Positions 9,501 to 21,991 of a stretch of 64,000 bases of DNA are shown here, one piece after another (the stretch's first letter is position 1; each line of letters starts with the position of its first letter). The position numbers were made by a program, and so were the translations under genes. The DNA is from Macrothele yani (lineage: Eukaryota; Arthropoda; Arachnida; Araneae; Macrothelidae): positions 47,706,469 to 47,770,468 of the forward strand of contig CM076996.1 of assembly GCA_039090855.1 (NCBI GenBank). Reading direction: 5' to 3'. The notes beneath the pieces were generated by a model. The model was given only the letters and a program-made list of their open reading frames with translations. It made no database searches and was not told the DNA's origin.

Positions 9501-11666
9501 TGTTAGGTGCGGCTAATACGCCGATACAACTTCTTTTTCTTTCTCATTCCCTAATTTTGCAACAATATTTTAGAGTCTTTTATGCTTTATTGTTTTTAGT
9601 TGATCGATGTTTCCTTTTATTTCATCCAGAGTGAAAGAGTTTTAAAACTGAAAGGGCTCGCAAATTACTATAGGCCGTATTAAAGTTTATGAGTTAGTTA
9701 AAATAGTATTTCTATTGGGTATTTAGTAATCGTTATTTAAACGGCAAATTTATTTAGTAGCGGTCGTAAATAAAGCATTATTACATCACGATCAAAAATA
9801 CACTAGCCCAGTCTAATGCTGATCAAACGAATGCACAACTGCAGTCGTCCCTCATATAGCTTCCATGCACGATATGGGAAAATGTATGTTGTTGCGCTTT
9901 GAACAACTGTATTCCAATTATAAGCAAAGTTAAAACAGTTTAAACACCAGATGAAATACAATAACGTGTTTAATAATGGCTGACGATAAGGACAAACATT
10001 TTGAGCAGTTCGAAAAACACCGGTTGGAGAAATTTCCACTAACACAGATTCTGTTCTGTCTCACTATGCAATGCGCTAAACGAAAAAGGATGTAAGATTT
10101 CCAGTGTTTATTTAAGAGGCAACTTCCCTCCCTCCGTGATTACGTTGCTTAGCGGATTCATTCCAAATATCTTGATTTAAGACTCCATAAAAAACAAGCG
10201 TTTATTTGATAAGCAGAAGAGATTTTGCTGTATGTGTGCGCTGTCTTTCGAGGAATTCAGTCCAACTCTTTTCTTTCTTTTTTTTTTTTTTTTTTTTTTC
10301 ACCTCCCAAGGCTTTTTTTCTTTTTTCTCTGCTGCTACTAAGAGTAGCAAGGACTAAAAAGTTTAAGAATACATTACGAGCCATCTCCGTTTCGGCGTTA
10401 ATTAGATTTCCCCGCTTGAATAAATGAAATTAAGGAGGTCCAAAGAGGTTTTCTTTAGAAGGAAAATGCCTTGATACGATCCTTGGCAAACGCCAAGCGA
10501 TTTACCGCCTCATCGCGCACAATGCGTATAAAGAAATAAGGAGACTAACAAAATCAAACAAAAAGGAATGCCGGCGAATTATTAGATCGCTTAACTTTTT
10601 CGATATTTCCATCCCCCGCTCTCCTGCCCATTTTTTCCTTTTAAGATATCGGTGTACGTTAACAAGGCACAAGCAGAGAAGCTCTTGGCATTTTAAAAAG
10701 TTCCGCTGTCAACGAAGTGAAAGCGCGTTAATTATTTAGCAGAACACAGAGTACTCGGCGTTTCGAGATACTGTATAAAAATAGATTCGAACTTCCAGTT
10801 CACGAGAAATGCAAAATTTTAAAGTCGTTTGATCTGTGGGTACTGATTCCCTAAGGAACGTTCATTGGATAAACAGTTTTCATTTTTCCTCAACCGTCAA
10901 ATTCGATCTGCCAATAAAAATTCCTACGAGTAAAGGGGATAGATACCATTTAAAACTAAAAAGCTGATTGCAAATTATTTTTTGTTTTGCTGTTATTCGT
11001 TTAAGTCACAGTGAATAAAAGCTATCAATGCATCGATAGAAATACGAGAAAACACAATCGCTCTTCTAGACTTGTGTACGATACCTTGGTGGGGGTACGC
11101 GTACCACTTCAGAACCCCGGTATTAGTTAGCACCCATACTGAGTCGCATAGTGAACCAATTTTCATGTCAACAATATTAACAATCCGAATTTACGGCTAG
11201 TGTTGGTAGGGTGAGTGAAGTTAATGTGTAGAGGGGTGATGCCCCCACCACTGAAGCACTACAGAAAACCGGTTTGGCCAACCAGTGTAAAAAGCTTTTA
11301 TCCCTCAGTCACAACAGCAATGTTTTCGTATGTCTGCGTGTCACCTGCTGTACTGGTCATTTATTGTGCTATCATTTCGCCTACGTTGCCTGAAGTTTAC
11401 TTTTAATCGTGTGTTTAGGGTTAACCAAGTGAAGTACTTAAGTGTCGATGAACTTTTTAAGACTAAAGACTTTTTCACGAGTAAACACAAGCTCATACAT
11501 CTCACTGATTATTAAACGAATATGACTTTACCAGTTTTATAAGGTTTTTCTAACCATGCATGCAATTTCTGTGATATCAATATATCTGGACGACCCTCGT
11601 GTGTATTATGTGTATATGTGTGTGTGTATTTCTATGTATATGTATTTTTTATTTTACTGCATTTTT
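9501..11666. other. AT-rich DNA without recognisable genes
   Basis: No reading frame beyond about 80 codons and no recognisable domain. Long T-runs occur at 10278-10299. A GT/TA-rich stretch is at 11610-11645, just before the GGGGGCG repeat. Confidence 0.5.
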
Positions 11667-14600
11667 AGCACGTCTTTTGTAAAAAGATCGTGCTTATGTT
11701 ACCGGTTTGTCCGTCAGTCCGTCTGTACCCACGATATCTCTGCAACTATTAGTCCGATTTAAAAAATTATTTTTCATTGGGAAGCTTGAAATTTGCGAAT
11801 GATAATCCTTCATTTCGTTTTTTTTTTTTTTTTACGATGTACAATTTCGCCGCTACAGGGCGTAAATGCAGATGATGTCGAATTCAAAATAACATTTTAT
11901 TCCACATATTTGCTTCTAAACATCCGATTGAAAAAATTATTTTATCTTTCGATTCCATTTATGTCGAAGAGTATTTTAGATATAGTAACTTTTGCAAATT
12001 ACGCATAGATTTTCCGCTAGGTGGCGTAAAAGTAAATTACATTTTTTTTTTTTTTATAATCCTTTTACTAAAACTCCAATTTGAAAAAAAATTCTTCAGC
12101 GGATACACCTCCCGATGGAAACTCTTTTGCATATAATTTCAAAATTTTGGTAAAGAATACTTTGGCCACCAGGGGCGTAGAGGTTAATTTTTGCTTCTGA
12201 TGTATTTGCCATAAAATCTGAGCTTCTACAATTTCGATTGAAAAAAATATTTCGTGGACTGATGCCACTCACATAGATAAACCTATTCGGAATATTTTCT
12301 TCTTAAAATATTCCACAGTTTCTCCGCCAGGGGGCGTAGATGCATATCTTATTTTCGTCAATATCTCTACTTCTAGGAGTCCGATTTGAAAAATGTCTTC
12401 TTTGTTGGATAGTGTTTTCAGTCTGACATGTTTTTCATATAATTTCAAAATTGTCAAGTAATTCATAGACTTTCCGCTAGGAAGCGTAAAGGTAAATTAC
12501 TTCCCCCTATCTCCGATTTGAAAAATTCTTTCTGCACCAGGTACAGCTCCTGATGGGAAATCGTTTGCACATTATTTCTAATTTTTGTAAAAAAAAAAAA
12601 AAAAATGGTTTGGCCACCAAGGGGCGTAAGCCTTAATTTCCGCTTCTGATGTATTTGCAGCAAAACATGAGCTTCTAAATTCTCGATTGAAAAAAACGTC
12701 GTCTGTAGACCGATAGCACTCATGTCGACAAACCTTTTGGAAACATTTTCTTCTTAAAATAATGCATGGTTTCTACGCCAGGGGGCGTAGACGTATATCT
12801 TATTTTTGTCAATATCTCTACTTCTAGGAGTCCGATTCGAAAAATTCCTTTGTTGCATAGTGTCTCCAGTGTGACATGTTTTTCATATAATTTCAAAAAA
12901 ATCAAGTAATTCATAGACTTCCCGCTAGGGGGCGTAAAGGTAAATTGCTTCCCCCTATATCTCTGCTTCGAAATCTCCGATTTGAAAAATTCTTTCTGCA
13001 CCGGATACAGCGACCGATTGGAAATCCTTTTCACATAATTTCAAATTTTTGTAAAAAATGGTTTGGCCACCAGGTGGCGTAAGCCTTAATTTCTGCTTCT
13101 GATGTATTTGCAGCAAAATATGAGCTTCTAAAATCGCGATTGAAAAGAAAGTCGTTTGTTGACCGATACTACTCATGTCGACAAACCTTTTAGAACATTT
13201 CATTCTTAAAATAATGCATGGTTTCTACGCCAGGGGGCGTAGATGTATATCTTATTTCTGTCAATATATCTACTTCTAGGAGTCCGATTCGAAAAATTCC
13301 TTCTTTGTTGTATAGTGTCACCAGTGTGACATGTTTTTCATATAATTTCAAAATTTTCAAGTAATTCATAGACTTCCTGCTAGGGGGCGTAAAGGTAAAT
13401 TGCTTCCCCCTATATCCCTGCTTCTAAATCTGCGATTTGAAAAATTCTTTCTGCACCAGATACAGCTCCTGATGGGAAATCGTTTGCACATTATTTTTAA
13501 TTTTTGCAAAAAAAAAAAAAAAAAATGGTTTGGCCACCAGGGAGCGTAAACCCTAATTTCCACTGATGCATTTGCAGCAAAACATGAGCTTCTAAATTCT
13601 CGATTGAAAAAAACGTCGTCTGTAGACCGATAGCACTCATGTCGACAAACCTTTTAGAAACATTTTCTTCTTAAAATAATGCATGGTTTCTACGCCAGGG
13701 GGCGTAGATGTATATCTTATTTTTGTCAATATCTCCACTTCTAGGAGTCCGATTCGAAAAATTCCTTCTTTGTTGCATAGTGTCACCAGTGTGACATGTT
13801 TTTCATATAACTTCAAAATTTCAAGTAGTTCACAGACTTCCCGCTAGGGGGCGTAAAGGTGAATTGTAAAGGTGAATTGCCACCAGGTGGCGTAAGCCTT
13901 AATTTCTGCTTCTGATGTATTTGCAGCAAAATATGAGCTTCTAAAATCGCGATTGAAAAGAAAGTCGTTTGTTGACCGATACTACTTATGTCGACAAACA
14001 TTTTAGAACATTTCATTCTTAAAATAATGCATGGTTTCTACGCCAGGGGCGTAGATGTATATCTTATTTTTGTCAATATATCTACTTCTAGGAGTCCGAT
14101 TCGAAAAATCCCTTCTTTGTTGCATAGTGTCACCAGTGTGACATGTTTTTCATATAATTTCAAAATTTTCAAGTAATTCATAGACTTCCTGCTAGGGGGC
14201 GTAAAGGTAAATTGCTTCCCCCCTATATCCCTGCTTCTAAATCTGCGATTTGAAAAATTCTTTCTGCACCAGATACAGCTCCTGATGGGAAATCGTTTGC
14301 ACATTATTTTTAATTTTTGCAAAAAAAAAAAAAAAAAAAAAATGGTTTGACCACCAGGGAGCGTAAACCCTAATTTCCACTGATGCATTTGCAGCAAAAC
14401 ATGAGCTTCTAAATTCTCGATTGAAAAAAACGTCGTCTGTAGACCGATAGCACTCATGTCGACAAACCTTTTAGAAACATTTTCTTCTTAAAATAATGCA
14501 TGGTTTCTACGCCAGGGGGCGTAGATGTATATCTTATTTTTGTCAATATCTCCACTTCTAGGAGTCCGATTCGAAAAATTCCTTCTTTGTTGCATAGTGT

Positions 14601-16588
14601 CACCAGTGTGACATGTTTTTCATATAACTTCAAAATTTCAAGTAGTTCACAGACTTCCCGCTAGGGGGCGTAAAGGTGAATTGTAAAGGTGAATTGCCAC
14701 CAGGTGGCGTAAGCCTTAATTTCTGCTTCTGATGTATTTGCAGCAAAATATGAGCTTCTAAAATCGCGATTGAAAAGAAAGTCGTTTGTTGACCAATACT
14801 ACTCATGTCGACAAACCTTTTAGAACATTTCATTCTTAAAATAATGCATGGTTTCTACGCCAGGGGCGTAGATGTATATCTTATTTTTGTCAATATATCT
14901 ACTTCTAGGAGTCCGATTCGAAAAATTCCTTCTTTGTTGCATAGTGTCACCAGTGTGACATGTTTTTCATATAATTTCAAAATTTTCAAGTAATTCATAG
15001 ACTTCCTGCTAGGGGGCGTAAAGGTAAATTGCTTCCCCCTATATCCCTGCTTCTAAATCTGCGATTTGAAAAATTCTTTCTGCACCAGATACAGCTCCTG
15101 ATGGGAAATCGTTTGCACATTATTTTTAATTTTTGCAAAAAAAAAAAAAAAAAAAATGGTTTGACCACCAGGGAGCGTAAACCCTAATTTCCACTGATGC
15201 ATTTGCAGCAAAACATGAGCTTCTAATTTCTCGATTGAAAAAAACGTCGTCTGTAGACCGATAGCACTCATGTCGACAAACCTTTTAGAAACATTTTCTT
15301 CTTAAAATAATGCATGGTTTCTACGCCAGGGGGCGTAGATGTATATCTTATTTTTGTCAATATCTCTACTTCTAGGAGTCCGATTCGAAAAATTCCTTCT
15401 TTGTTGCATAGTGTCACCAGTGTGACATGTTTTTCATATAACTTCAAAATTTCAAGTAGTTCACAGACTTCCCGCTAGGGGGCGTAAATGTGAATTGCTT
15501 GCCCCCTATATCACTGCTTCTAAATCTCCGATTTGAAAAATTCTTTCTGCACCGGATACAGCTCCTGATGGGAAATCCTTCGCACATAATTTCAAATTTT
15601 TGTAAAAAATGGTTTGGCCACCAGGTGGCGTAAGTTTTAAGTTCTGCTTCTGATGTATTTGCAGCAAAATATGAGCTTCTAAAATCTCGCTTAAAAAAGT
15701 CGTTTGTTGACCGATACTACTCATGTTGACAAACCTTTTAGGAACATTTTCTTCTTGAAATAATGCATGGTTTCTACGCCAGGGGGCGTAGATGTATATC
15801 TTATTTTTGTCAACATCTCTACTTCTAGGAGTCCGATTGGAAAATTCCTTCTTTGTTGGATAGTGTTTTCGATGCGAAATGTTTCTCCTATAAATTCGAA
15901 TTTTTCAAGTAAATCATAGACTTTCCGCTAGGTGGCACAAAGGGAAATTGCGTTTTCTGCGTTATTTCTGCTTCTAAAACTTCGATTTGAAAAATTCTTC
16001 CTGTATCGCATACAAGACCTGATGGAAAATATTTTTCACATAATTTCTAATGTTTGGTAAAGAATGATTTTCACACCAGGGGGCATAAGAGTTAATTTCG
16101 GCTTCTGATGTATTTGTAGCAAAATCTGGGTTCCTGAAAACTCGACTAAATTTTTTTTTCTTGGACCGATACCGCTCATATTGAAAAACCTTTTGAGAAT
16201 ACTTTCTTCTTAAAATAATGCATATTTTTCCCACCAAGGCACGTAAAGTCACATCTTATTTTTGTCGATATCTCTGTTTCTAAGAATCCGATTTGAAAAA
16301 TTATTTCTGTATAGGAGAGCCTTTCCGGTGAGAAATGTTTCTCATATAAATTCATGTTTTTCTCAACGCACAAGTCTGCAAATAGAGGGCGTAAGCTCAC
16401 GATTCCGTTTACAGCAATATCTGAGGGATTAAAAACCCTATTGAAAAACTTCTTTCTTCCGTCAGAAATTATTTTTTTTACAAACCGGTTCCATTGACTT
16501 TGAATAGCTTTGAAAAATTTAATTAGCGTCAGAACGGATTCAAAAGACGTGCTTATTACACCCGAAAATTCGGTGTCATCTTTCTTGT
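11667..16588 (+). repeat. GGGGGCG repeat, copy 3 (complete, 4.9 kb, internally tandem)
   Basis: The head is AGCACGTCTTTTG followed by AAAAAGATCGTGCT and a GTCCGTC-rich stretch. The tail is CAAAAGACGTGCT followed by a 3' segment ending CTTTCTTGTT. The interior is a string of about 30 subunits of roughly 150 bp. Three subunit types recur in order, centred on TACGCCAGGGGGCGTAGA, CCCGCTAGGGGGCGTAAAG and GCCACCAGGTGGCGTAAG, giving a unit of about 455 bp. Outer subunits near both ends are the most diverged and the middle ones the most uniform, as expected if the array grew from the inside. No protein is encoded. Short frames here come from the A/T-rich repeat units. Confidence 0.9.
13371..15500 (+). 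repeat. Higher-order tandem duplication (about 815-bp period) inside the GGGGGCG repeat
   Basis: The block starting GACTTCCTGCTAGGGGGCG recurs at 13371, 14183 and 15000, giving periods of 812 and 817 bp. The first two full copies are almost identical. Much of the visible length difference is in the A-run near 13508, 14321 and 15137. Each period contains one shortened subunit junction (AGGTGAATTGTAAAGGTGAATTG), which marks the rearrangement that was then amplified. Confidence 0.9.
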
Positions 16589-17171
16589 TTTATTCTATAC
16601 TCACATATATGCACACATAAAAATAAACGTGCTGGAATAAAGTTTTTATTTACATGTAGGGTGTATAGCTAATATACAAGGGGTACTTTAAGAACAACAG
16701 TTTGAGAACCACTGCCTTAGGGAAACAAGAAATATTCCAGGATACTTACACTCCATCACTTAGCATGCCTTTTTTGCATGCATTATAAATCAAAATCCAT
16801 AGTATCACATTTAGATATTATACCGGAAAAATGCTTCATGAGTTTGAAGTGTGAAAGAAAAACGCAGATTCTTCGTGTGTACTTGCCTGATATATAACTT
16901 TCCAGGTAGTGGCATAAATATATAATTGTCACGAATTTTCTGTCTTAAGAAGATATGTGGAATATTTTTTTTTTTTTTTACTGAATATGTTTATGCTTCC
17001 ATCTATTACCTAAAAATGAAACTTCTCTGTAAAGCAGTACAGCGATCACAGAATAACGCTTAACTTGTCGGAGTAAACTTGTTTCACCGTACATCTTTCT
17101 GAATTACTTTAGATGAATCCAGGATAGCTTCAACTAACTGTATAAAACATGAATTAACTAATTAAGAAGTA
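16589..17171. other. AT-rich DNA without recognisable genes
   Basis: Nothing recognisable apart from a T-run near 16967-16979. The segment ends at the TA (17170-17171) used by the following mariner element. Confidence 0.5.
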
Positions 17172-18513
17172 CGAGGGTCGTCCAGAAAGTAAAGAACGTT
17201 TGACTTTGGCGAACGACGCGGGCGCCTCCCACCCCCTACATTGTCGCGGCGGCATCGAACACCCAACCCAGGCCTGCTAGCTCAGTCGGAGCCAAGCAGC
17301 GAGGTAGTGTGGACGTTCGCCTTTTTGCTTGAGGCCGTTGAAATGTGTGACAAAATCGAAAACCTCGCGAAGTGTGAAGTAGGGAGTGTGATACGCTTTT
17401 TGAACGCCAAAAAGGTTCGCCTTATCGACATCCACAGACAAATAATGGAAGTCTATGGTGAAGAGGTTATAAATGCAGCATCTGTGCGAAAATGATGCAT
17501 CATGTTTAACAAAGGAAGATCAAACATTCAAGATGAAGAACGTTCTGGGTGACCCCCTCTCGTCACTGAAGCAGTACCGAAACAAATTGACGACAAAATT
17601 CAGGAGGACAGATGGTTCACCTTGGACAGTTTCCACAGTTTTGTTCCCAAAATTTAAAAGGCCCTGCTGCATGAAATTGTTACGGATCATCTTGGGTACA
17701 AAAAAATGTGTACCACATGGGTGACTCGACTTCTGTCTGCGGAACACAAGAAAAACAGAATGGGAGCTGCCTTGACTTTTCTCAGTCGATATGCCAAAGA
17801 TGGAGACAAATTCTTGGACCATACTGTGACTCGTGACGTAGCATGGATCTCCCATAACACACCGGAAACCAAGCGCCAGTCAATGGAATGGCATCATTCC
17901 CGGTCTCCATCGAAACCAAAAAATGCAAACCAACAATCAGCACACGGAAAGTGATGGCGACGGTGTTTTGGGACCGAATGGGCGTCCTCTTGATTGATTT
18001 CATGCCACGAGGACAGACAATAAACTCCGAAGCCTACTGTCAGACTCTTCATGGGCTCCGACGCGCCATACAGAACAAACGGCTTGGCATGTTGCCCAGC
18101 GGCATTGTTCTCCTTCACGATAACGCCCACCCTCACTCCTCTGCAGTAACTCAAGGACTTCTTCAACGTTTTGGCTGGGAAGTTTTCGATCACTCGGCAT
18201 AGAGCCCTGACCTAGCGCCTAGTGACTTTTATCTGTTTCCTAAGCTGAAAGGTTTTTAGGTGGCGGTCACTTTCGCAACGATGACGAGCTGAAATACGTT
18301 GTCACTGGATGAGTGCAAAACTTAGCGGCAGTGGAGTATAACGACGGCATTGAAAAATTGGTACCACGCTATGATAAGTGTTTCAATTTGTATGGTGATT
18401 ATGTCGAAAAGTAGGTGAAGTCTTCCTGTAAGTGTCACAAATTGTTTTTGTTCCTTACTACTTATTGTTTTTGTTTTATACCAAAACGTTCTTTACTTTC
18501 TGGACGACCCTTG
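17172..18513 (+). mobile_element. Mariner-like DNA transposon (inactive)
   Basis: Terminal inverted repeats begin CGAGGGTCGTCCAGAAAGTA at the left and are the reverse complement of GTTCTTTACTTTCTGGACGA at the right. They match over about 28 bp and are flanked by TA at 17170-17171 and 18514-18515. The 1342-bp length is typical of mariner. The transposase gene inside is destroyed by stops and frameshifts. Confidence 0.92.
17340..18415 (+). pseudogene. Mariner-type transposase pseudogene
   Basis: Pieces of one ancestral protein remain in several frames. An N-terminal helix-turn-helix region reads VIRFLNAKKVRLIDIHRQIMEV near 17390-17460. A central region around 17888-18200 reads MATVFWDRMGVLLIDFMPRG and then LLHDNAHPHSSAVTQ, which holds the second catalytic D. 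The sequence after a stop at 18201 reads SPDLAPSDFYLF, the third motif, where mariners have D in place of the Tc1 E. In-frame stops and frame changes between these pieces rule out a functional protein. Confidence 0.88.
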
Positions 18514-19306
18514 TATAACGGCAAGGCGAAAGTCGAGTAAAACGTACCTAGAGAATCCACTTTTCACTTATTTTGTCCTTTGCAGGCGTATGCCATTCGT
18601 CAAACAAACAGTTCAGTTAATAGTTTTGATCACAGAAAGCATCAACGGCAGAATGTAACTCTCTACATACGTATAGTCAACCCTCAATGCATCACTCCTC
18701 GATTTACCGCCACCCTTGGGTTTGAACAGACGTGTGTATAAAACGTTCATTGATTCTTGATACACAGCCAAACCTTTGGCATCCGCCAATTTGTATAACT
18801 GCACCAAACTGCCTCTCCCAACACAAAACGTACTTGATATACCGCCACTTACAAGCTGTGTAAAAATTCCCTTTCCGTTTTTTTCTTTGGGGGGGGGGGG
18901 GGAGGGGAGGGGGCGTGATTCAATTGTGGCAAATCTTAATGTTAAAGACACTGATTCGATCAAAGATGCGAATCAGTGTCTTTAACGTTAAAAAGATTCT
19001 TTGAAGACATCCGGCAGGATAGCGATATTTCAAACGCACTTCTTAAATTAGATTGCGTTCTGAATATCATTGGGTTGAAATCTTAACAGAAATGAAAAAA
19101 AAACGAGTTTCTTTCTTTCTTTCTTTTTTTTTTTTTTCTAAAGAAACTAAGGTATGCAAAATGATTTTGTGTGATTCCATTCATTTTCACTTGAATAAAG
19201 TTTTAGGAACGTAACATGATTTTTTTTTCATTTCATTCTAACTAAAATGTCAACTATGTTGTACAGAAAAGGAAATGAGTTGGGGCCATTTATTCGGATA
19301 AAATAG
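18514..19306. other. Non-coding stretch with a G-run and a hairpin
   Basis: A run of 14 G lies at 18889-18902 inside a G-rich tract. A hairpin has arms 18936-18958 and 18969-18991 (22 of 23 bases pair, 10-base loop). T-runs lie near 19107-19138. No gene was seen. Confidence 0.7.
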
Positions 19307-20330
19307 TTACATGAGCGGAACAAGCCAGTACGTTGTAGCGCCACTTCTCTCTCGGATACAAGCAGTTACCCGGCGGAGCATAGACGCATACTGTTCACGG
19401 ATATTATCCTCAGGTATAGCATGCCAGATGGTGTCCAAATTGCGGGCCAGTTCTCCGACATTCCGGAATGGGAGTAGGCCATCTACGCCCATCATGTCCC
19501 AAACATGTTCGATCGGTGAGAAGTCAGGCTGGCCATGCAAGGGTGTGGGCATTACGGAGGCAGGCCTGAGAGAGCTGTGCCATGTGGTGTAGGGCATTAT
19601 CCTGTTGAAAAATTGCTCAGTGATGCTGCGAAAACTATGGCAACACAACAGGTCGTAGAATGTCATCGACGTACCGTTGAGCCGTAAGGGTGGTACGAAG
19701 GACTACCAAGGGTATCCGGCTATCGTAGGAAATGGATCCCAAGACTCACACTCCCTGTGAGCGAGCCGTGTGCCGTTCCACGGTAAAGGCAGGATACGTG
19801 CGCTCGCCAGCTCGTCTCCAGACACGTATACACTGGTCATTTGCGCCAAGTGCAAACCGTGACTAATCACTGACGACAACACGACGCCATTCGACACTAT
19901 CCCATGATCATTGGGTTCTAACACCACTGCAACACGTGCCGGCGATGCTCGCTAGTCAGTGGTGGGCGGCGGAGTGCCCTGCTCGAATGTAGTCCCCGTG
20001 CTGCAAGTCGTCCGGCAACGGTCCGGTTGGACACTTCTGTACCTGTAGACAACGTAACATGGCTACCGATGGTTGATAACGACGAATTCGGTTCTGTTCG
20101 TGCGGCTCTCACAATCGCTTGCTCCTCGCGTTCTGTTGTTGCATTCAGTCGTCCACTGCCCGCGTGCCGTTGGGTTGTGCCCTCCTCGACCCACTGGCGG
20201 TAACAGTGTCCGATTGCCGTATTGCTTCGACCCAAATGCCTGGCGATACAACATACGCTGTAGTGTAGCCACTTCCTTCAGCAGCGATACTGAGACCATT
20301 TGTCGATACGATGAAGGCAACTTCGTTGGG
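19307..20330 (-). pseudogene. Tc1-like transposase pseudogene (family 2)
   Basis: On the minus strand the N-terminal pieces are MLYRQAFGSKQYGNR (near 20255) and, in the next frame, NTAIGHCYRQWVEEGTTQRHAGSGR (near 20220-20150). SNRTVAGRLAARGLHS and LRRPPLTSEHRRHVLQWC follow, ending about 19918. The C-terminal piece 19666-19307 contains FSPIEHVWDMMG, with the glutamate of the triad, and YASMLRRVTACIRERSGATTY. The region holding the first and second aspartates (about 19670-19915) is scrambled. I could not identify convincing terminal inverted repeats, so the element limits are not given. Confidence 0.85.
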
Positions 20331-20336
20331 GTCAGG

Positions 20337-20805
20337 TCTTTAAAAGATCAGCCCTTCGTTGCAAAGAGTGAAAGAGATAAAAAAATGTTTTCTTCTTCAT
20401 TTCGTGATGGGTAACCTTTTAACGGGGAAAGACATCTCTGTTTGTTCTGGTCTATATACATATATACTTAAACTTGTAATATATCTATATACTTAAACTT
20501 GTAATGACGTGGCCAACTTTCTTCCATAGCTAAATTTCCTTCCAGGAAAAATTTAAAAAACAAAACAAAAACAAACTGGAATTTTCCTTACGAAGCATTA
20601 GATATTTTCTTTTCCCAAACGACTATTAACAATGCATATAAGCCACTAGTCCAACTCCAAACTAGTATTTTCACATTCGGTGTAGCGCACCCAAATGAAG
20701 AATAAAAACTACTTGATGCTGTGTAGGAAAGAAGCGGATAAGCAGAATAAAACAGCACTCGCTGCGTTTTTCTATAGCTTCCCCACAGGAGGGTAGCATC
20801 ATGTA
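20337..20805. other. AT-rich DNA, short tandem duplication
   Basis: A small tandem duplication with ATACTTAAACTTGTAAT occurs twice at about 20465-20506. No gene was seen. Confidence 0.5.
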
Positions 20806-21196
20806 CACTGATGTCAAAAATTGAAGTCCAGAAGGCAACAGCGGGCAAATAATCCAAAGCGCTCAATGAAATGCTACGATGCTCACAAGATATACGCAAA
20901 CTGACACGAGAAACAAATAACCTACCCGGTCTGAAATTTGCATATCAGTGAACAAAATGCTGTCCAATCTATAAGTTTCTACGGGGAACGGCTTTGGCAT
21001 TGACAGAGAGTGTAAGAATCGTTCCGGTGGCTGCAAATGTTTTTTTAAGTTTCATACACGTATATCCGACGCTGTACGGTGGCGAGCGATAGGACGACTA
21101 GAAGCATGCCAGTCTCTGTCCCAGGTCGCAAGGGTCTTTAATATCCACACCAAAGTGGTTTCACGACTATGACAGCAATTTAGAAACACTGGAGGC

Positions 21197-21920
21197 GTGT
21201 CACGAAGACCTGACGAAGATCGTCCAAAGCGTACGGCACCTTGTGAAGACCGTTATGCAGCTTTAACTGCACGGCGTCATAGGTCCGATACTGCCCGGGA
21301 ATTACCTTCCGAACTCTCCGCTGCAACTGAGACAACAGCACGAAGGCAAACGATATATCGAAGGCTACGTGCAATTGGCGTTTATGCCAGGACACCCACG
21401 GTTTGTGTCCCGCTAACCGCATCTCACAGGAGAGTTCGCCTTGTGCAGGCAATATTATCCCTTGAGCCCAGACGACACGAGTCCAGATTCAGTCTACAAA
21501 CTGATTCTCGTCGGCATTTCATCTGCAAGGAACAGGGAACCTGTAGTGATCCTGCAAACGTCCGCGAAGGAGACTCCGTCGGAATCGGTGGTCTGCTCAT
21601 GTGGAGCAGCATTATGCTCAACAGCCGCACACCTCTCCACGTACTAGCAGAAAGCAATGTGAATGCTGAGCGCTATAGGGACGATATCCTAGAACACAGA
21701 AAGTCAGACTTTCTCGGAGAGCTGTTGGTACTCAGTTCCTTTTAATGGATGATAATGCTCGGCTCAGCTTGTCGATGATTTCTTGCTGAGCGAGAATATT
21801 CGGCGTACGGGCTGGCCACCGAAGTCTCCAAAGCTAAAAGCTATACAGCATGCTTGGGATGCTCTAGGACGACAAGTAGCAGCTCGTCAGCCTCCTTCCT
21901 CACAGAACCCTTCCCGAGCT
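21197..21920 (+). pseudogene. Tc1-like transposase pseudogene (family 3)
   Basis: Frame 21197-21745 reads RTAPCEDRYAALTARRHR, TARRQTIYRRLRAIGVYAR and TPTVCVPLTASHRRVRLVQA, typical of the Tc1 DNA-binding half and the linker. The frame continues with ESRFSLQTDSRRHFICKEQG (first-aspartate motif, with the D altered), GGLLMWSSIMLNSRTPLHVLAESNVNAERY, and then fails at about 21700-21745. The third-motif region survives in another frame at 21783-21900 (WPPKSPKLKAIQHAWDALGRQ), with Q in place of the catalytic E. A short palindrome AGAAAGTCAGACTTTCT sits at the break near 21699-21715. Confidence 0.85.
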
Positions 21921-21991
21921 ACGCACCACACTAATCTAGAAATGGAATGTTTGGTCACCATAGTTCATCAACAACCTGGTGATGAGTATAT

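Noticed and set aside
12068..16400. Series of similar 60-140-codon minus-strand frames (for example with TFFSIENLEAHVLLQ)
   Set aside because: They recur because the DNA subunit recurs every 150-455 bp, and the frames break at A-runs and motif changes. They track the repeat and not a protein.
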